From an uncultured Collinsella sp. (GTDB taxonomy: Bacteria > Actinomycetota > Coriobacteriia > Coriobacteriales > Coriobacteriaceae): a stretch of DNA of 64,000 bases. The stretch lies in the NCBI GenBank assembly GCA_900543515.1, contig UQRW01000006.1, forward strand, positions 1 through 64,000, written 5' to 3'. This document shows, piece by piece, positions 40,564 through 49,605 of the stretch (within the stretch, counting starts at the first letter, position 1; the number at the start of each line of letters is the position of its first letter). A program made the position numbers and the translations under genes. The notes below the pieces were generated by a model, which was not told the DNA's origin, made no database searches, and saw only the letters and a list, made by a program, of their open reading frames with translations.

Positions 40564-42786
40564 TTAGAGATGCAGCACGCGGTCGCGGATCTCCTCGGTT
40601 CGACCCTGGTTCCAGAATTGGGTACCGATGTAGCCGCACGTACGACGGGCGACGTTCATCTTCTCCTGATCGCGGTTGCCGCAGTTGGGGCACTCCCACA
40701 CCAGCTTGCCGTCATCCTCGACAATCTTGATCTCACCGTCGTAGCCGCACACCTGGCAGTAGTCGCTCTTGGTGTTGAGCTCGGCGTACATGATGTTGTC
40801 GTAGATGTACTGCATCACGCGAATGACAGCCTTGAGGTTGTCCTGCATGTTGGGAACCTCGACGTAGGAGATGGCACCGCCCGGCGAAAGCTGCTGGAAC
40901 ATACCCTCGAACTTGAGCTTATCGAAAGCATCAATCTCCTCAGACACATGGACGTGGTAGCTGTTGGTGATGTAGCCCTTGTCCGTCACGCCCGGGATGA
41001 TGCCAAAACGACGCTGCAGGCACTTGGCGAACTTGTAGGTCGTCGACTCAAGCGGGGTACCGTACAGCGAAAAGTCAATATCGCTTTCGGCCTTCCACTC
41101 CGCGCACTTGTCGTTCATGCGCTGCATGACGGCCATGGCAAAGGGCGTGCCCTCCTTCTCGGTGTGGCTGTGGCCCGTCATGTACTTGACGCACTCATAC
41201 AGGCCAGCATAACCCAGACTAATGGTGGAGTAACCGCCCACGAGCAGCTTGTCGATCGTCTCGCCCTTCTTCAGGCGGGCGAGGGCACCGTACTGCCAAA
41301 GAATCGGTGCGGCATCCGAAAGCGTACCCATCAGACGCTCATGACGGCACAGCAGGGCGCGGTGGCACAGCTCAAGGCGCTCGTCGAAGATCTTCCAGAA
41401 CTTGTCCATGTCCTGATGCGAGCTCAGCGCGACATCGGGCAGGTTGATGGTCACAACGCCCTGGTTAAAGCGACCGTAGTACTTGGGCTTGTTCGGGTCA
41501 TAGTTCAGCGCGTTGGCCACGTTGTTAAATCCGTTACCGGAGCGGTCGGGCGTCAGGAAGCTGCGGCAACCCATGCAGGTATAGCAGTCGCCGTTGCCCG
41601 CGATCTCGCCCTTCGACAGCTTGAGCTCGCGCATCTTCTTCTCGGAGATGTAGTCGGGCACCATGCGCTTGGCGGTGCACTTAGCAGCCAGCTGGGTCAG
41701 GTAGAAGTACGGGGAATTCTCGTGAACGTTATCGTCCTCGAGTACATAGATGAGCTTGGGGAATGCCGGGGTAATCCAAACGCCGGCCTCGTTCTTAACG
41801 CCCTCGTAGCGCTGGCGAAGCGTCTCCTCCACGATCATGGCAAGGTCGTGCTTCTCCTGAGGCGTACGGGCCTCGTTAAGATACATAAAGACCGTCACGA
41901 ACGGCGCCTGGCCATTGGTGGTCATAAGGGTCACGACCTGATACTGAATCGTCTGGACGCCGCGACGAATCTCATCGCGCAGGCGATCCTCAACAACCTC
42001 GCGGACCTTTTCGGGAGATGCGGAAACGCCGAGCTCCTCGAGCTCGCGGGCGACCTCGCCGCGAATCTTTTGACGGCTCACCTCAACAAACGGAGCAAGA
42101 TGGGTCAGCGAAATCGACTGGCCGCCGTACTGGGAGGAAGCAACCTGAGCGATGATCTGCGTCGCGATGTTGCAGGCGGTCGAGAAGCTGTGCGGCTTCT
42201 CGATCAGCGTGCCCGAGATAACGGTGCCGTTCTGGAGCATGTCCTCCAGGTTCACCAGGTCGCAGTTATGCATGTGCTGGGCAAAGTAGTCCGAATCATG
42301 GAAGTGAATCAGACCCTCATTGTGAGCATCCACAATCTCCTGGGGCAGCAGCACACGCTGGGTCAGGTCCTTGGAGATCTCGCCGGCCATGTAGTCACGC
42401 TGAACGGAATTGACGGTCGGGTTCTTGTTGGAGTTCTCCTGCTTAACCTCTTCGTTGTTGCACTCGATCAGCGACAGGATCTTGTCATCGGTCGTGTTCT
42501 TCTGGCGCTTCAGGCTCTGAACATAGCGATAGATGATGTAGTGGCGGGCAACCTCGTAGCAGTCGAGACGCATGATCTCGTCCTCGACCAAATCCTGAAT
42601 CTCCTCGACCGAAACAGTGTGGCCCGCGTTCTCGCATGCCTCGGCGACGTTTTGTGCCGCGTAAACCACCTGGCGGTCGGTAAGACGAGAGCTCTCCTCG
42701 ACCTCCAAGTTTGCGGCACGGATGGCATTGACGATCTTATCGATGTCAAAGACAACCTCGGTGCCGCTGCGCTTGATGATCTTCAT
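40564..42786 (-). CDS. nrdD: Anaerobic ribonucleoside-triphosphate reductase
   Basis: Class III glycyl-radical enzyme of 740 residues making dNTPs without oxygen. An N-terminal ATP-cone (about 1-90, MKIIKRSGTEVVFDIDKIVN) gives allosteric control. The catalytic cysteine region lies within CYTCMGCRSFLTPDRSG, the zinc site is CQVCGYDGEI with CPNCGNRDQE, and the radical glycine sits in RTCGYIGTQFW about 22 residues from the end. Start MKIIKRSG (ATG 42784-42786) follows AAGAGG. An NrdR operator is upstream. The length fits NrdD (about 710-760). Confidence 0.96.
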   Translation of the reverse strand: MKIIKRSGTEVVFDIDKIVNAIRAANLEVEESSRLTDRQVVYAAQNVAEACENAGHTVSVEEIQDLVEDEIMRLDCYEVARHYIIYRYVQSLKRQKNTTDDKILSLIECNNEEVKQENSNKNPTVNSVQRDYMAGEISKDLTQRVLLPQEIVDAHNEGLIHFHDSDYFAQHMHNCDLVNLEDMLQNGTVISGTLIEKPHSFSTACNIATQIIAQVASSQYGGQSISLTHLAPFVEVSRQKIRGEVARELEELGVSASPEKVREVVEDRLRDEIRRGVQTIQYQVVTLMTTNGQAPFVTVFMYLNEARTPQEKHDLAMIVEETLRQRYEGVKNEAGVWITPAFPKLIYVLEDDNVHENSPYFYLTQLAAKCTAKRMVPDYISEKKMRELKLSKGEIAGNGDCYTCMGCRSFLTPDRSGNGFNNVANALNYDPNKPKYYGRFNQGVVTINLPDVALSSHQDMDKFWKIFDERLELCHRALLCRHERLMGTLSDAAPILWQYGALARLKKGETIDKLLVGGYSTISLGYAGLYECVKYMTGHSHTEKEGTPFAMAVMQRMNDKCAEWKAESDIDFSLYGTPLESTTYKFAKCLQRRFGIIPGVTDKGYITNSYHVHVSEEIDAFDKLKFEGMFQQLSPGGAISYVEVPNMQDNLKAVIRVMQYIYDNIMYAELNTKSDYCQVCGYDGEIKIVEDDGKLVWECPNCGNRDQEKMNVARRTCGYIGTQFWNQGRTEEIRDRVLHL

Positions 42787-43010
42787 CCTCTTGCCTCTTT
42801 CGCGTCGTAGTCTCATTGCGCTTCAGAGCCAAACGATGCCCGGCAGGGCGTGCCCCTGTCTTGCGGCGCCGTCGCGCAATCTGTGTTCTCGATAACCATA
42901 GTCCCTCATGCGGACAATCCTCGCAGCCAATCAAGGGGCTCAAAGATCTATCCAAATGGGGCGAATAAGGTTCTCGTTCTCTGTCCGCCATCTATCATAC
43001 GACAAAGAGG

Positions 43011-43058
43011 CATCTATATCCTGTATTCTTTTTTTAGGTCAAACACAACATATAGTGT
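43011..43058. promoter_or_regulatory. Tandem NrdR boxes for nrdD
   Basis: ACACAACATATAGTGT (43043-43058) is an excellent NrdR box (consensus ACACWATATATWGTGT). A degenerate second box (CATCTATATCCTGTAT, 43011-43026, 10 of 16) lies exactly 32 bases away, three helical turns, the usual arrangement for NrdR. Repression of nrdDG when dATP is high is expected. Confidence 0.8.
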
Positions 43059-43361
43059 TTCAGCAGGTCAAAGCAATTAGTCATTTTGCAGACGCATTAA
43101 TTATGAGGGGTTCTTGGCAAGTCGGTAAAACGTTACCAACACGGCTACCTGCATGGCAGTTATAAAACCCCCTTAGTCAAGCCGCTGACAAATCCTACCA
43201 AAACCAAGCCGCTCACGCCAAAAGAATCCAAAAGATTATGCTTGACCAACATGTTGCGGTCACGGTCGGCCAGGACGTATGCAATCTGCCGGCACCTCTA
43301 CGGGGACCTTGGATCAATATTTGGTGGCATATTTGACGGCGTGCTTGGTAGCAAAACAAAA

Positions 43362-43389
43362 CAGCCCAGAGGACATAGCCTCTGAGCTG
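43362..43389 (-). terminator. tRNA-Val terminator
   Basis: CAGAGG and CCTCTG with flanking CAGC/GCTG give a 10-pair hairpin just after the tRNA 3' end, followed leftward by TTTTGTTTT. Confidence 0.8.
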
Positions 43390-43397
43390 CGAACATT

Positions 43398-43472
43398 TGG
43401 TGGGCGTTAGAAGATTTGAACTTCTGACCTCTTCCGTGTCAGGGAAGCGCTCTCCCCCTGAGCTAAACGCCC
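43398..43472 (-). tRNA. tRNA-Val (GAC)
   Basis: Complete cloverleaf of 75 bases with encoded CCA. The acceptor stem GGGCGTT pairs with AACGCCC; the D arm is GCTC..GAGC, the anticodon arm CTTCC-CTGACAC-GGAAG with anticodon GAC, and the T arm AGAAG-TTCAAAT-CTTCT. It has its own terminator and no other tRNA beside it. Confidence 0.95.
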
Positions 43473-43731
43473 GATCAAGGGTGCGCAAGTGCGCAAGGGA
43501 TAATATAACGGAGCCTGAACTCGGTGGCAAGAACATTTTTAAAAATCGCTTGCATTGTGGTCTGGTGAGAAAAAGCCGCTCGCCGCCTGCAGGTGACCGT
43601 TTGCGGTCAAATTATCGACAAAGCGTAGACAGGTTTGTGGCAAGGTTTCAGGGAAGTATGTGCTGGCTTCGCCGTCTTGCGCACGATTGCACGAGGCGTG
43701 TGCCGTTGTTTGAGTAGTATGGGGGCCGACC

Positions 43732-44466
43732 ATGAACATGCTGGTCGTAGATGATGAGGTTGATATCGCAAATATGCTCGCGGAGTTTTTCCGCATGGAG
43801 GGCTACGAGGTTTCGGTTGCCCATGACGGGCCGTCGGCCCTGGCGGCGGCTTCTTCTGGCCCCGCCCCCGATATCATGCTGCTCGATGTAAACATGCCGG
43901 GGATGGACGGCTTCGAGGTCTGTCGCCGCGTGCGGGAGCATGTGAGCTGCCCGATCATCTTTCTAACGGCGCGCGTTGAGGATATGGACCAGCTTGATGG
44001 TTTTGCGGCGGGCGCCGACGACTACGTGCTCAAGCCTTTTTCTCTCGAGGTTCTGGGTCGTCGCGTGGCGGCGCACATGGCGCGCGAGGGAAGGGCTCGC
44101 GATCGGCAAAGCGACGGCGCCGTCCGCTTTTTTGGCGAGATGACCATCGATTACGCTCAGCGCATCGTTGAGGTTCACGGTGCGGGTGGTAATCGGGATT
44201 CGTCCGCCGGGGGCGATTCGAACGCGGTGACCGTCGACTTGACCAAGCTCGAGTTCGACATCATCGCCCTGTTGAGCAAGCGCCCTGGCCAGGTGTTTGA
44301 CCGCGATGTGATTTACGAGCGTGTGTGGGGATGGGATGCCGCGGGTGACCCGTCGCAGGTGCGCGAGCACATTCGCCGCATTCGCAACAAGTTTACGTCG
44401 GCGGGGATCGCGGACGATCCGATCGCAACGGTATGGGGCGTGGGCTACAAGTGGGTGGCAAAGTGA
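43732..44466 (+). CDS. OmpR/PhoB-family response regulator
   Basis: Protein of 244 residues. The receiver domain has the acidic pair MLVVDDEVDIAN, the phosphorylated aspartate in IMLLDVNMPGMDGFEV, threonine in IIFLTAR and lysine in VLKPFSLEVLGRR. A winged-helix output domain follows (LEFDIIALLSKRPGQVFDRDVIYERVWG and VREHIRRIRNKF). It contains a glycine/serine-rich insertion near 150-160. The stop overlaps a possible GTG start of the kinase gene, the usual coupling. A membrane or cell-envelope stress role is plausible given the VTT gene downstream. Confidence 0.93.
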   Translation: MNMLVVDDEVDIANMLAEFFRMEGYEVSVAHDGPSALAAASSGPAPDIMLLDVNMPGMDGFEVCRRVREHVSCPIIFLTARVEDMDQLDGFAAGADDYVLKPFSLEVLGRRVAAHMAREGRARDRQSDGAVRFFGEMTIDYAQRIVEVHGAGGNRDSSAGGDSNAVTVDLTKLEFDIIALLSKRPGQVFDRDVIYERVWGWDAAGDPSQVREHIRRIRNKFTSAGIADDPIATVWGVGYKWVAK

Positions 44467-44527
44467 CGGGTTTTGGTAAGGGCCCACGCGGGCGCCATGC
44501 GCCTCACGAAGACGGCCGAGTTGTCGC

Positions 44528-46243
44528 TTGCGAGGACGGTTGTCGGGACAATGGCGGTTCTGTCCGCAGGCGCGACCGCCGCGCAGCTCGCCGCGCCGAG
44601 CGGCCCGCGAGCTTGAGCGCGAGCGGCTGAAACGCCTGCCGCGAAAAGAGCGCCTGCGTGCCTGGTGGAGCCTGCGGCCGTTGGGCGTGATCTTCACGGC
44701 GTATCTGGTCGCCTATCTTGTTGTCGCCACGGTGCTTGCGCTGAGCGCCATTGAGGTATTCGCGGCTTGGAATAATGGATATTACGAACTCGAGGTGACG
44801 CTCGACAACGGTTTGACCGAGCACGGCGTGATCGATTCGGGTCCATACATCTACGACCCCACCTCTCAGCAGCTGCTTCCCGCATCCGAGCTCAACTTGC
44901 CAGGCGATGGGTCGTACGCGGTCTTCATTGCGACGGGCGATTGGGGGACCGGTAGCGATTACGTGCCGGAGGGCGGGCGCACCATCAGCACGCTGTACGC
45001 GACCGTCGACATGGTTCGTAGCGGCCAGGTGCAGCTCTACGACTGGGGGCTCAATTACAACGAGGGCTATCCGCAGGAGGAGATTCTCGAGGTGAACAGC
45101 ACGATTCCAGCGGAGAACCTCGCCCACTACGACGCGTTGAGCCGCGCGGGCCGCGCGCAGAGCGTGGAGCTGTTTGAAAACATGACGGGAGCCGATCTTG
45201 AGGAGACGTTTGGCGAGGGGCTCGTCTCGAACACTGCCTATTATGCGGCTTCACCGCCTCCCGATGGTCCGATGCCTTGGGTCCTCACGCTTGCGACGGG
45301 GCTTGTGCCCGTTTTGGCGTACGGCGGCCTGGGTTGGCTCACGTTCAAGCACTTCTACCGCGTTCACATCGCCGGGCCCTTGGGGGAGCTGGCGAGCGCC
45401 GCGGGGCGCATCGCCGGTCAGGATTTGGATTTCTCGATCGAGCGCGTGCGGGGCAAAGAACTTGGTCGCCTGTCTGAGGCGCTGGAGAATATGAGGGCGT
45501 CGCTGCTCGATGCCCAGCGCGAGCTGTGGCGCACCGCCGAAGGGCGGCGTCAGCTCAATGCGGCGTTTGCGCACGACCTCCGAACGCCGATCACGGTGCT
45601 CAAGGGGACGGTCGAGATGGCGCAGATGCGCCTGCGTCGCGGCGATGAGCTCGATGTTGGTTCGTTGGATGCCCTGTCGGCCCAGGTGGTGCGTTTGGAG
45701 CGGTACGCAACGGAGATGGGATGGCTGAGCAAGCTCGAAGATCGGCCTGTAGACCGCAAGCCGCTGGCGTCGCGGTCTCTTGTGGATGAGCTCGAGTCGC
45801 ATGCGAACGAGGTTGTTGCGGCGCGCGGGGAAGGGCTCGCGTTGAGGGTTGCAGCTGACGAAGGTGAAGATGGCGCCCGCGCCGACATGACCCACATCGA
45901 TCTACCCCTGGTCGAAGAGGTCCTCGACAACCTCTTGAGCAATGCGTGCGGCCATGCGAAGGGCGTCATCGAGGTTGAGATTTCTGTTCGAGAGGGCAGG
46001 TTGGCCCTGAGCGTTGCCGATGATGGTCCGGGCTTTACGCCCGAAGCCCTGCGGCGCGGGTGCGATCCGTTCTTTAGCGAGAACAAATCTGCCGAGCATT
46101 TTGGACTGGGCTTGAATGTGTCGAGCATTTTGTGCGGTTTACACGGGGGAGCGCTTGAGTTAGGGAATGGTTCGACCGGCGGGGCACGTGTGACGGCGAC
46201 GTTTAGCATGGGCGGCGATGGGGACGAAACAGGGGAATTGTGA
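44528..46243 (+). CDS. Sensor histidine kinase (VanS/BaeS type), 5' end uncertain
   Basis: About 571 residues in the longest frame. First membrane helix near 55-75 (GVIFTAYLVAYLVVATVLAL), extracytoplasmic sensor of about 170 residues, second helix near 255, HAMP linker, HisKA box FAHDLRTPITVLKG (phospho-His), and ATPase boxes N (LDNLLSNACGHA), G1 (SVADDGPGFTPEAL) and G2 (HFGLGLNVSSIL). No ATG start exists before the first helix; TTG 44528 opens the frame. A GTG at 44463 overlapping the regulator stop opens a different frame with similar basic content until 44630. So the true start, or a one-base frame slip near 44580-44615, remains open. Confidence 0.88.
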   Translation: MRGRLSGQWRFCPQARPPRSSPRRAARELERERLKRLPRKERLRAWWSLRPLGVIFTAYLVAYLVVATVLALSAIEVFAAWNNGYYELEVTLDNGLTEHGVIDSGPYIYDPTSQQLLPASELNLPGDGSYAVFIATGDWGTGSDYVPEGGRTISTLYATVDMVRSGQVQLYDWGLNYNEGYPQEEILEVNSTIPAENLAHYDALSRAGRAQSVELFENMTGADLEETFGEGLVSNTAYYAASPPPDGPMPWVLTLATGLVPVLAYGGLGWLTFKHFYRVHIAGPLGELASAAGRIAGQDLDFSIERVRGKELGRLSEALENMRASLLDAQRELWRTAEGRRQLNAAFAHDLRTPITVLKGTVEMAQMRLRRGDELDVGSLDALSAQVVRLERYATEMGWLSKLEDRPVDRKPLASRSLVDELESHANEVVAARGEGLALRVAADEGEDGARADMTHIDLPLVEEVLDNLLSNACGHAKGVIEVEISVREGRLALSVADDGPGFTPEALRRGCDPFFSENKSAEHFGLGLNVSSILCGLHGGALELGNGSTGGARVTATFSMGGDGDETGEL

Positions 46244-46311
46244 CGAGGGCTCGCGCGCTACGCGGGCGGGCGTCGCCGGGCTCATCGAACCGTCGGCGAA
46301 CCAGTTACCTG

Positions 46312-46349
46312 CTCTTACCTTAAGAATGGCTTACCCCAACGTAAGGCTT
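46312..46349. promoter_or_regulatory. CTTAC direct repeats upstream of the VTT gene
   Basis: Three CTTAC units begin at 46312, 46328 and 46345 (16-17 base spacing), the last inside the inverted pair GTAAGGCTTAC. Direct repeats of this kind are how OmpR-type regulators often bind; the neighbouring two-component system is the obvious candidate. Confidence 0.35.
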
Positions 46350-46431
46350 ACTGAATTGTCATTGCTGGTAGACAAAACATAGACACCAAGTTGCGAAACT
46401 GTCCTTGTCAGGTACACAAGGAGGTAACGCG

Positions 46432-47337
46432 ATGATGAGGATGCGGCCCGAAGCCGAAGGGTATTCCGGTCAGGTTTCTTGCGGGGGCGCTGCTCGCCGT
46501 CTTGACGTAAGCGCCTTGAGCGAGCTTCGCAATCGAGTCGCGGGCGCTCATGACGCGCTGGACGACGCCTCTTCTGCCGGCGCGCGGACCGCAAACGCCC
46601 CCTCATTCGCGACCGCTGCGGCAATGTCGGCCGAGGCCGTCGCAGAGGACGATGGTCTCGATGCCCGCCGTCGAATCCTGCGCCGTCGCGTGCTTTTGGC
46701 GCTTGCAGCCTCGGTCGCGATCCTCGCGACTGCATGCTGGGAATACCTTCCGGGGATCTTGGCATGGCTTGCAGACCCTCAGGCGGTTCGGTCGTTCGTC
46801 GCCGGCCACAGCGTGATAAGTCGTCTCGTCATGCTTGGAATCAACGTCACTCAGATCTTCTTGGCCTTTTTGCCCGGCGAGCCTGTGGAGCTGGCGAGTG
46901 GTTACGCGTTTGGCTTCTGGGAGGGGACGGCGCTGTGTCTCGTCGCCTCGGGGCTGGCGACGTCGGCGATTTATTGGGCGACGCGTCGATGGGGCTGGAG
47001 CCTGGTTGGCCTCTTCTTCGACCGCAGCCTTCTCGACCAGTTTTCGTGGCTCAATAATGCGAAGCGACTCGAGCTGGTCATGCTGGTGATTTTCTTGATC
47101 CCGGGAACCCCGAAGGACTTCTTGACGTATTTCGCCGGCCTCACCAAGATGCGCTTCGCCCCCGTGGTGCTCATCGCAACGTTTGGGCGCATTCCCTCCA
47201 TTGTGACTTCGACGGCCGCGGCATCCGCTGCGGGCAGCGGAAACTGGCTGGTGGTTGGTGTCGTCGTTGCCGTGTCACTGCTGTGCGTGGCGTTGGGCGG
47301 CTTGCTGTATCGTCGCCTGCGTGCCAAGGCGAGCTGA
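46432..47337 (+). CDS. TVP38/TMEM64 (VTT/DedA-like) membrane protein
   Basis: Protein of 301 residues. It has a long polar N-terminus (about 75 residues, serine/alanine-rich), a membrane helix RVLLALAASVAILATACW, and then the VTT domain: FLAFLPGEPVELASGYAFGF (re-entrant glycine/proline motif), a YWATRRWGW loop and PGTPKDFLTYFAGLT near 220. Family members act in membrane lipid handling or scrambling. Start ATG 46432 follows AAGGAGG. It lies downstream of the two-component genes and may be their target. Confidence 0.85.
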   Translation: MMRMRPEAEGYSGQVSCGGAARRLDVSALSELRNRVAGAHDALDDASSAGARTANAPSFATAAAMSAEAVAEDDGLDARRRILRRRVLLALAASVAILATACWEYLPGILAWLADPQAVRSFVAGHSVISRLVMLGINVTQIFLAFLPGEPVELASGYAFGFWEGTALCLVASGLATSAIYWATRRWGWSLVGLFFDRSLLDQFSWLNNAKRLELVMLVIFLIPGTPKDFLTYFAGLTKMRFAPVVLIATFGRIPSIVTSTAAASAAGSGNWLVVGVVVAVSLLCVALGGLLYRRLRAKAS

Positions 47338-47412
47338 GGCGGCCGGCGAGGATGTACGGCGGCTGATGGGCCTTTTGCGGCTACATCGGACCGCCGGTCG
47401 CCACAGCAATCC

Positions 47413-47490
47413 AAAACCTCCCCAACATGTGCATTCTGAAATCGAAATCTTGCGGAAACGCGAGCAAAATGCACTGCTGGGGGAGGTTTC
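47413..47490. repeat. Imperfect palindromic element
   Basis: AAAACCTCCCCAACATGTGCATT and AATGCACTGCTGGGGGAGGTTT face each other at 47413-47435 and 47468-47489, pairing over most positions with a 32-base loop. It lies just beyond the polyprenyl synthetase remnant. Confidence 0.5.
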
Positions 47491-47515
47491 GAGGGTTTAC
47501 GCGCTTGCGACTCCG

Positions 47516-47737
47516 CTATACGCTCCGATTGATGAAGAAATCGGCCATGGAGCAGAGCAGGTCAGCGGCGTTGTGCGAAATGACGCCGTTCTCGGCGAGC
47601 GCACGGCTGGTGTCTTGCGCCTCTTGCGCGAGCTTGAGTGCGAGATCACGACACGCGTCGATGCCCCCGCCGATCTCGATGAGCTCGACGGCGCGCGCGA
47701 GGTCCGTGGGATCGTTCGTTTTTGCTTCGAGCAGCCC
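47516..47737 (-). pseudogene. Polyprenyl diphosphate synthetase, C-terminal remnant
   Basis: Read leftward, about 73 codons end in TAG at 47516-47518 and read LLEAKTNDPTDLARAVELIE, then GGGIDACRDLALKLAQEA and ADLLCSMADFFINRSV. This is the tail of a geranylgeranyl/farnesyl diphosphate synthase (isoprenoid chain elongation). The N-terminal three quarters with the DDxxD motifs are missing, and the frame joins directly to an IS30 fragment at about 47737. Truncation by a mobile element is the likely cause. Confidence 0.7.
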
Positions 47738-47994
47738 CCAAGGGCCGCGGCCTCAGGTTCGACCGGCTGGCCCCGGCCGACCTGGCGCTGGCGATGTCGC
47801 ACGTGAACTCCGAGCCGCGCGGCGCGCTCGGCTTCGCGACGCCCGCCCGCGCCTTCCGGGCGGTGCTCGGCGCCGACGCGGAGGCGCTGCTGGATGCGTA
47901 CGGCGTGGAGGACGTGCCCGTCGGCGAGCTCGACCTGACGCCGGGGCTCATCGCGCGGGCGCGCGCCGAGAGGGGCGATGCCCCGCTGGCCTAG
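47738..47994 (+). pseudogene. IS30-family transposase, C-terminal remnant
   Basis: About 85 codons, PKGRGLRFDRLAPADLALA, then NSEPRGALGFATPARAFRAV, ending in TAG. PKG, N-x-x-PR and LG-x-x-TP are the conserved tail of IS30 transposases. All catalytic acidic residues are absent, so it is inactive. GC content is higher than in neighbours. It abuts the polyprenyl synthetase tail, and its own downstream end carries a GC hairpin (48127-48161) and the octamer GTGTTCGG near 48195. Confidence 0.75.
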
Positions 47995-48433
47995 CCTAGA
48001 GGAAAAACGGAATAGACGGACCGACCGTCCGGCTGAGTCTGGGAAGAGGTGCCGGGCGGCGGGCGGAGCATGGCCACCGGACCCATCGAAACACATCTCC
48101 ACCGTTCCTTCAACTGGGAAAACGGCGCCCCCGGACCCCAGGAGGGGCCGCGGGGGCGTTCGGCTAGGTGCGGGAACGGCCTATTTGCTCAATGTGTTCG
48201 GCTGAGATCGGAAATCAACCCTTGCATTGTGGAATTCGGGGGCTTTGTCATATCCATTTCAAAAGAGCCTGCTGCCGCGATTTGACTGTCGCATAATGCA
48301 AGGCCATTGCGGTACCGAGCTATGGAAAGACGCCTGCGGAATTGTCCTACCGATAAGCGGACAAGCCTCCGGCTGGTGCCTTCGCCGTGGTAAGGTAAGC
48401 CGAATTGTTTCCAGGCTGTTTCGGGGGAGTGGA
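47995..48433. other. IS end and leader of the DMT transporter gene
   Basis: About 440 bases without a supported gene. 48127-48161 forms nested hairpins of C and G runs (CGCCCCC/GGGGGCG with an inner CCCC/GGGG stem). After about 48205 the sequence returns to ordinary composition, and the transporter promoter must lie between 48230 and 48420. Confidence 0.45.
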
Positions 48434-49456
48434 ATGAGCAAAGAGTGCGTCGAGCAGGTCGAAGGCGCAGGAGCTTCGGTGCCGATGACCGATATATCGA
48501 ACATTGATGTGCCCGAGGGCACCGACGAGCTCAGCCGCAACACCCGCCGTGCATGGCGCGACCGCCTGAACAGCGCTTCGACGCGCAAGTTGATCATGGG
48601 CGTCTTGGCTACGCTGGTGGGCGGTTCGTTTTGGGGCTTCTCGGGCACCAGCGCGAGCTTTCTGTTCGATACCTACCACGTCGATACCTTGTGGCTTATG
48701 AGCGTGCGTCAGATTCTCGCCGGTCTACTCTTTATGGCCGTGGTTGTTACGCGCGACCGCGAGCGCCTGATTAAGCTCTGGACCACAGCCGCCGATCGCA
48801 AGCAGCTGCTGCTCTTTACCGCCTTTGGCCTGCTGTTCAATCAGTTTTGCTATCTTTCGGCCGTGCGTCTGACGAACGCCGGAACCGCGACGGTGCTCCA
48901 GTGCCTGCAGCTCGTTATCATCATGGGCTACACCTGCGTGACCGATCGCCGCATGCCGCGTACTCGCGAAGTCATCGGCATCGGTCTGGCTTTGGGTGGC
49001 ACCTTTTTAATCGCCACCGGTGGCGACCCCACCAGCCTGAATATCTCGCCGCTCGGCCTGATCGCGGGTCTCATGTGTGCGGTCAGCGCTACATGCATGG
49101 CGGTGATTCCCGCCAAGATCCTGCCCGAATACGGCAGCCCCATCGTCACGGGCTCGGCAATGCTCACGGCGGGCGTGGTCTCGTGTGTCTTCGTGCAGCC
49201 TTGGGCGCATATGCCGGCGCTCGACGCTGCCGGCGTCGAGGCGCTCGCGGTGTTCGTGGTTATCGGCTCGTTTTTTGCTTACATGCTCTATATGCAGGGC
49301 GTTAAGGACATCGGCTCGGTACGTGCGAGCCTCATCGGAACTGTGGAGCCGGTTTCGGCGACCATCACCAGCGCCGTTATGCTGGGCACGGTGTTTTTGC
49401 CGACCGACCTTATCGGCTTTGCCATGATCATCGTGATGATGTTCCTCACGGTGTAG
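48434..49456 (+). CDS. DMT-superfamily (EamA) transporter
   Basis: Membrane protein of 340 residues. It has a polar N-terminus of about 50 residues, then ten predicted helices in two EamA repeats (first repeat begins IMGVLATLVGGSFWGFSGTSA; second begins LGLIAGLMCAVSATCMAVIP, with SLIGTVEPVSATITSAVMLG near the end). Exporters or importers of metabolites such as amino acids or drugs belong here; substrate unknown. Start ATG 48434 follows GGGGGAG. Confidence 0.87.
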   Translation: MSKECVEQVEGAGASVPMTDISNIDVPEGTDELSRNTRRAWRDRLNSASTRKLIMGVLATLVGGSFWGFSGTSASFLFDTYHVDTLWLMSVRQILAGLLFMAVVVTRDRERLIKLWTTAADRKQLLLFTAFGLLFNQFCYLSAVRLTNAGTATVLQCLQLVIIMGYTCVTDRRMPRTREVIGIGLALGGTFLIATGGDPTSLNISPLGLIAGLMCAVSATCMAVIPAKILPEYGSPIVTGSAMLTAGVVSCVFVQPWAHMPALDAAGVEALAVFVVIGSFFAYMLYMQGVKDIGSVRASLIGTVEPVSATITSAVMLGTVFLPTDLIGFAMIIVMMFLTV

Positions 49457-49605
49457 CTGGCGCCGCCGCCAAGACAGAAAAGGTGTTGTGCCACATTTTC
49501 GCCAATTGATGTCCGTGTCTGGAGTTTAGCTGTCGATGCCCAAAATGCCATAAACTAGCAACGTTATGGACTTTTTCATTGCGACTCAATTGCGAGGATT
49601 TCTTT

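Larger units (their letters stand above)
42787..43397. other. nrdD promoter region and spacer
   Basis: Contains the NrdR boxes and an AT-rich promoter (42970-43080) and then about 250 bases up to the tRNA terminator in which no supported gene is seen. Confidence 0.5.

Noticed and set aside
43186..43536. Minus-strand frame of about 100 codons over the tRNA-Val gene
   Set aside because: It runs through a clear tRNA and its terminator, has no binding site and no family resemblance.
47722..48102. Intact small transposase gene
   Set aside because: Only the C-terminal tail of the IS30 family is present; all catalytic acidic residues are missing, so it is treated as a remnant.
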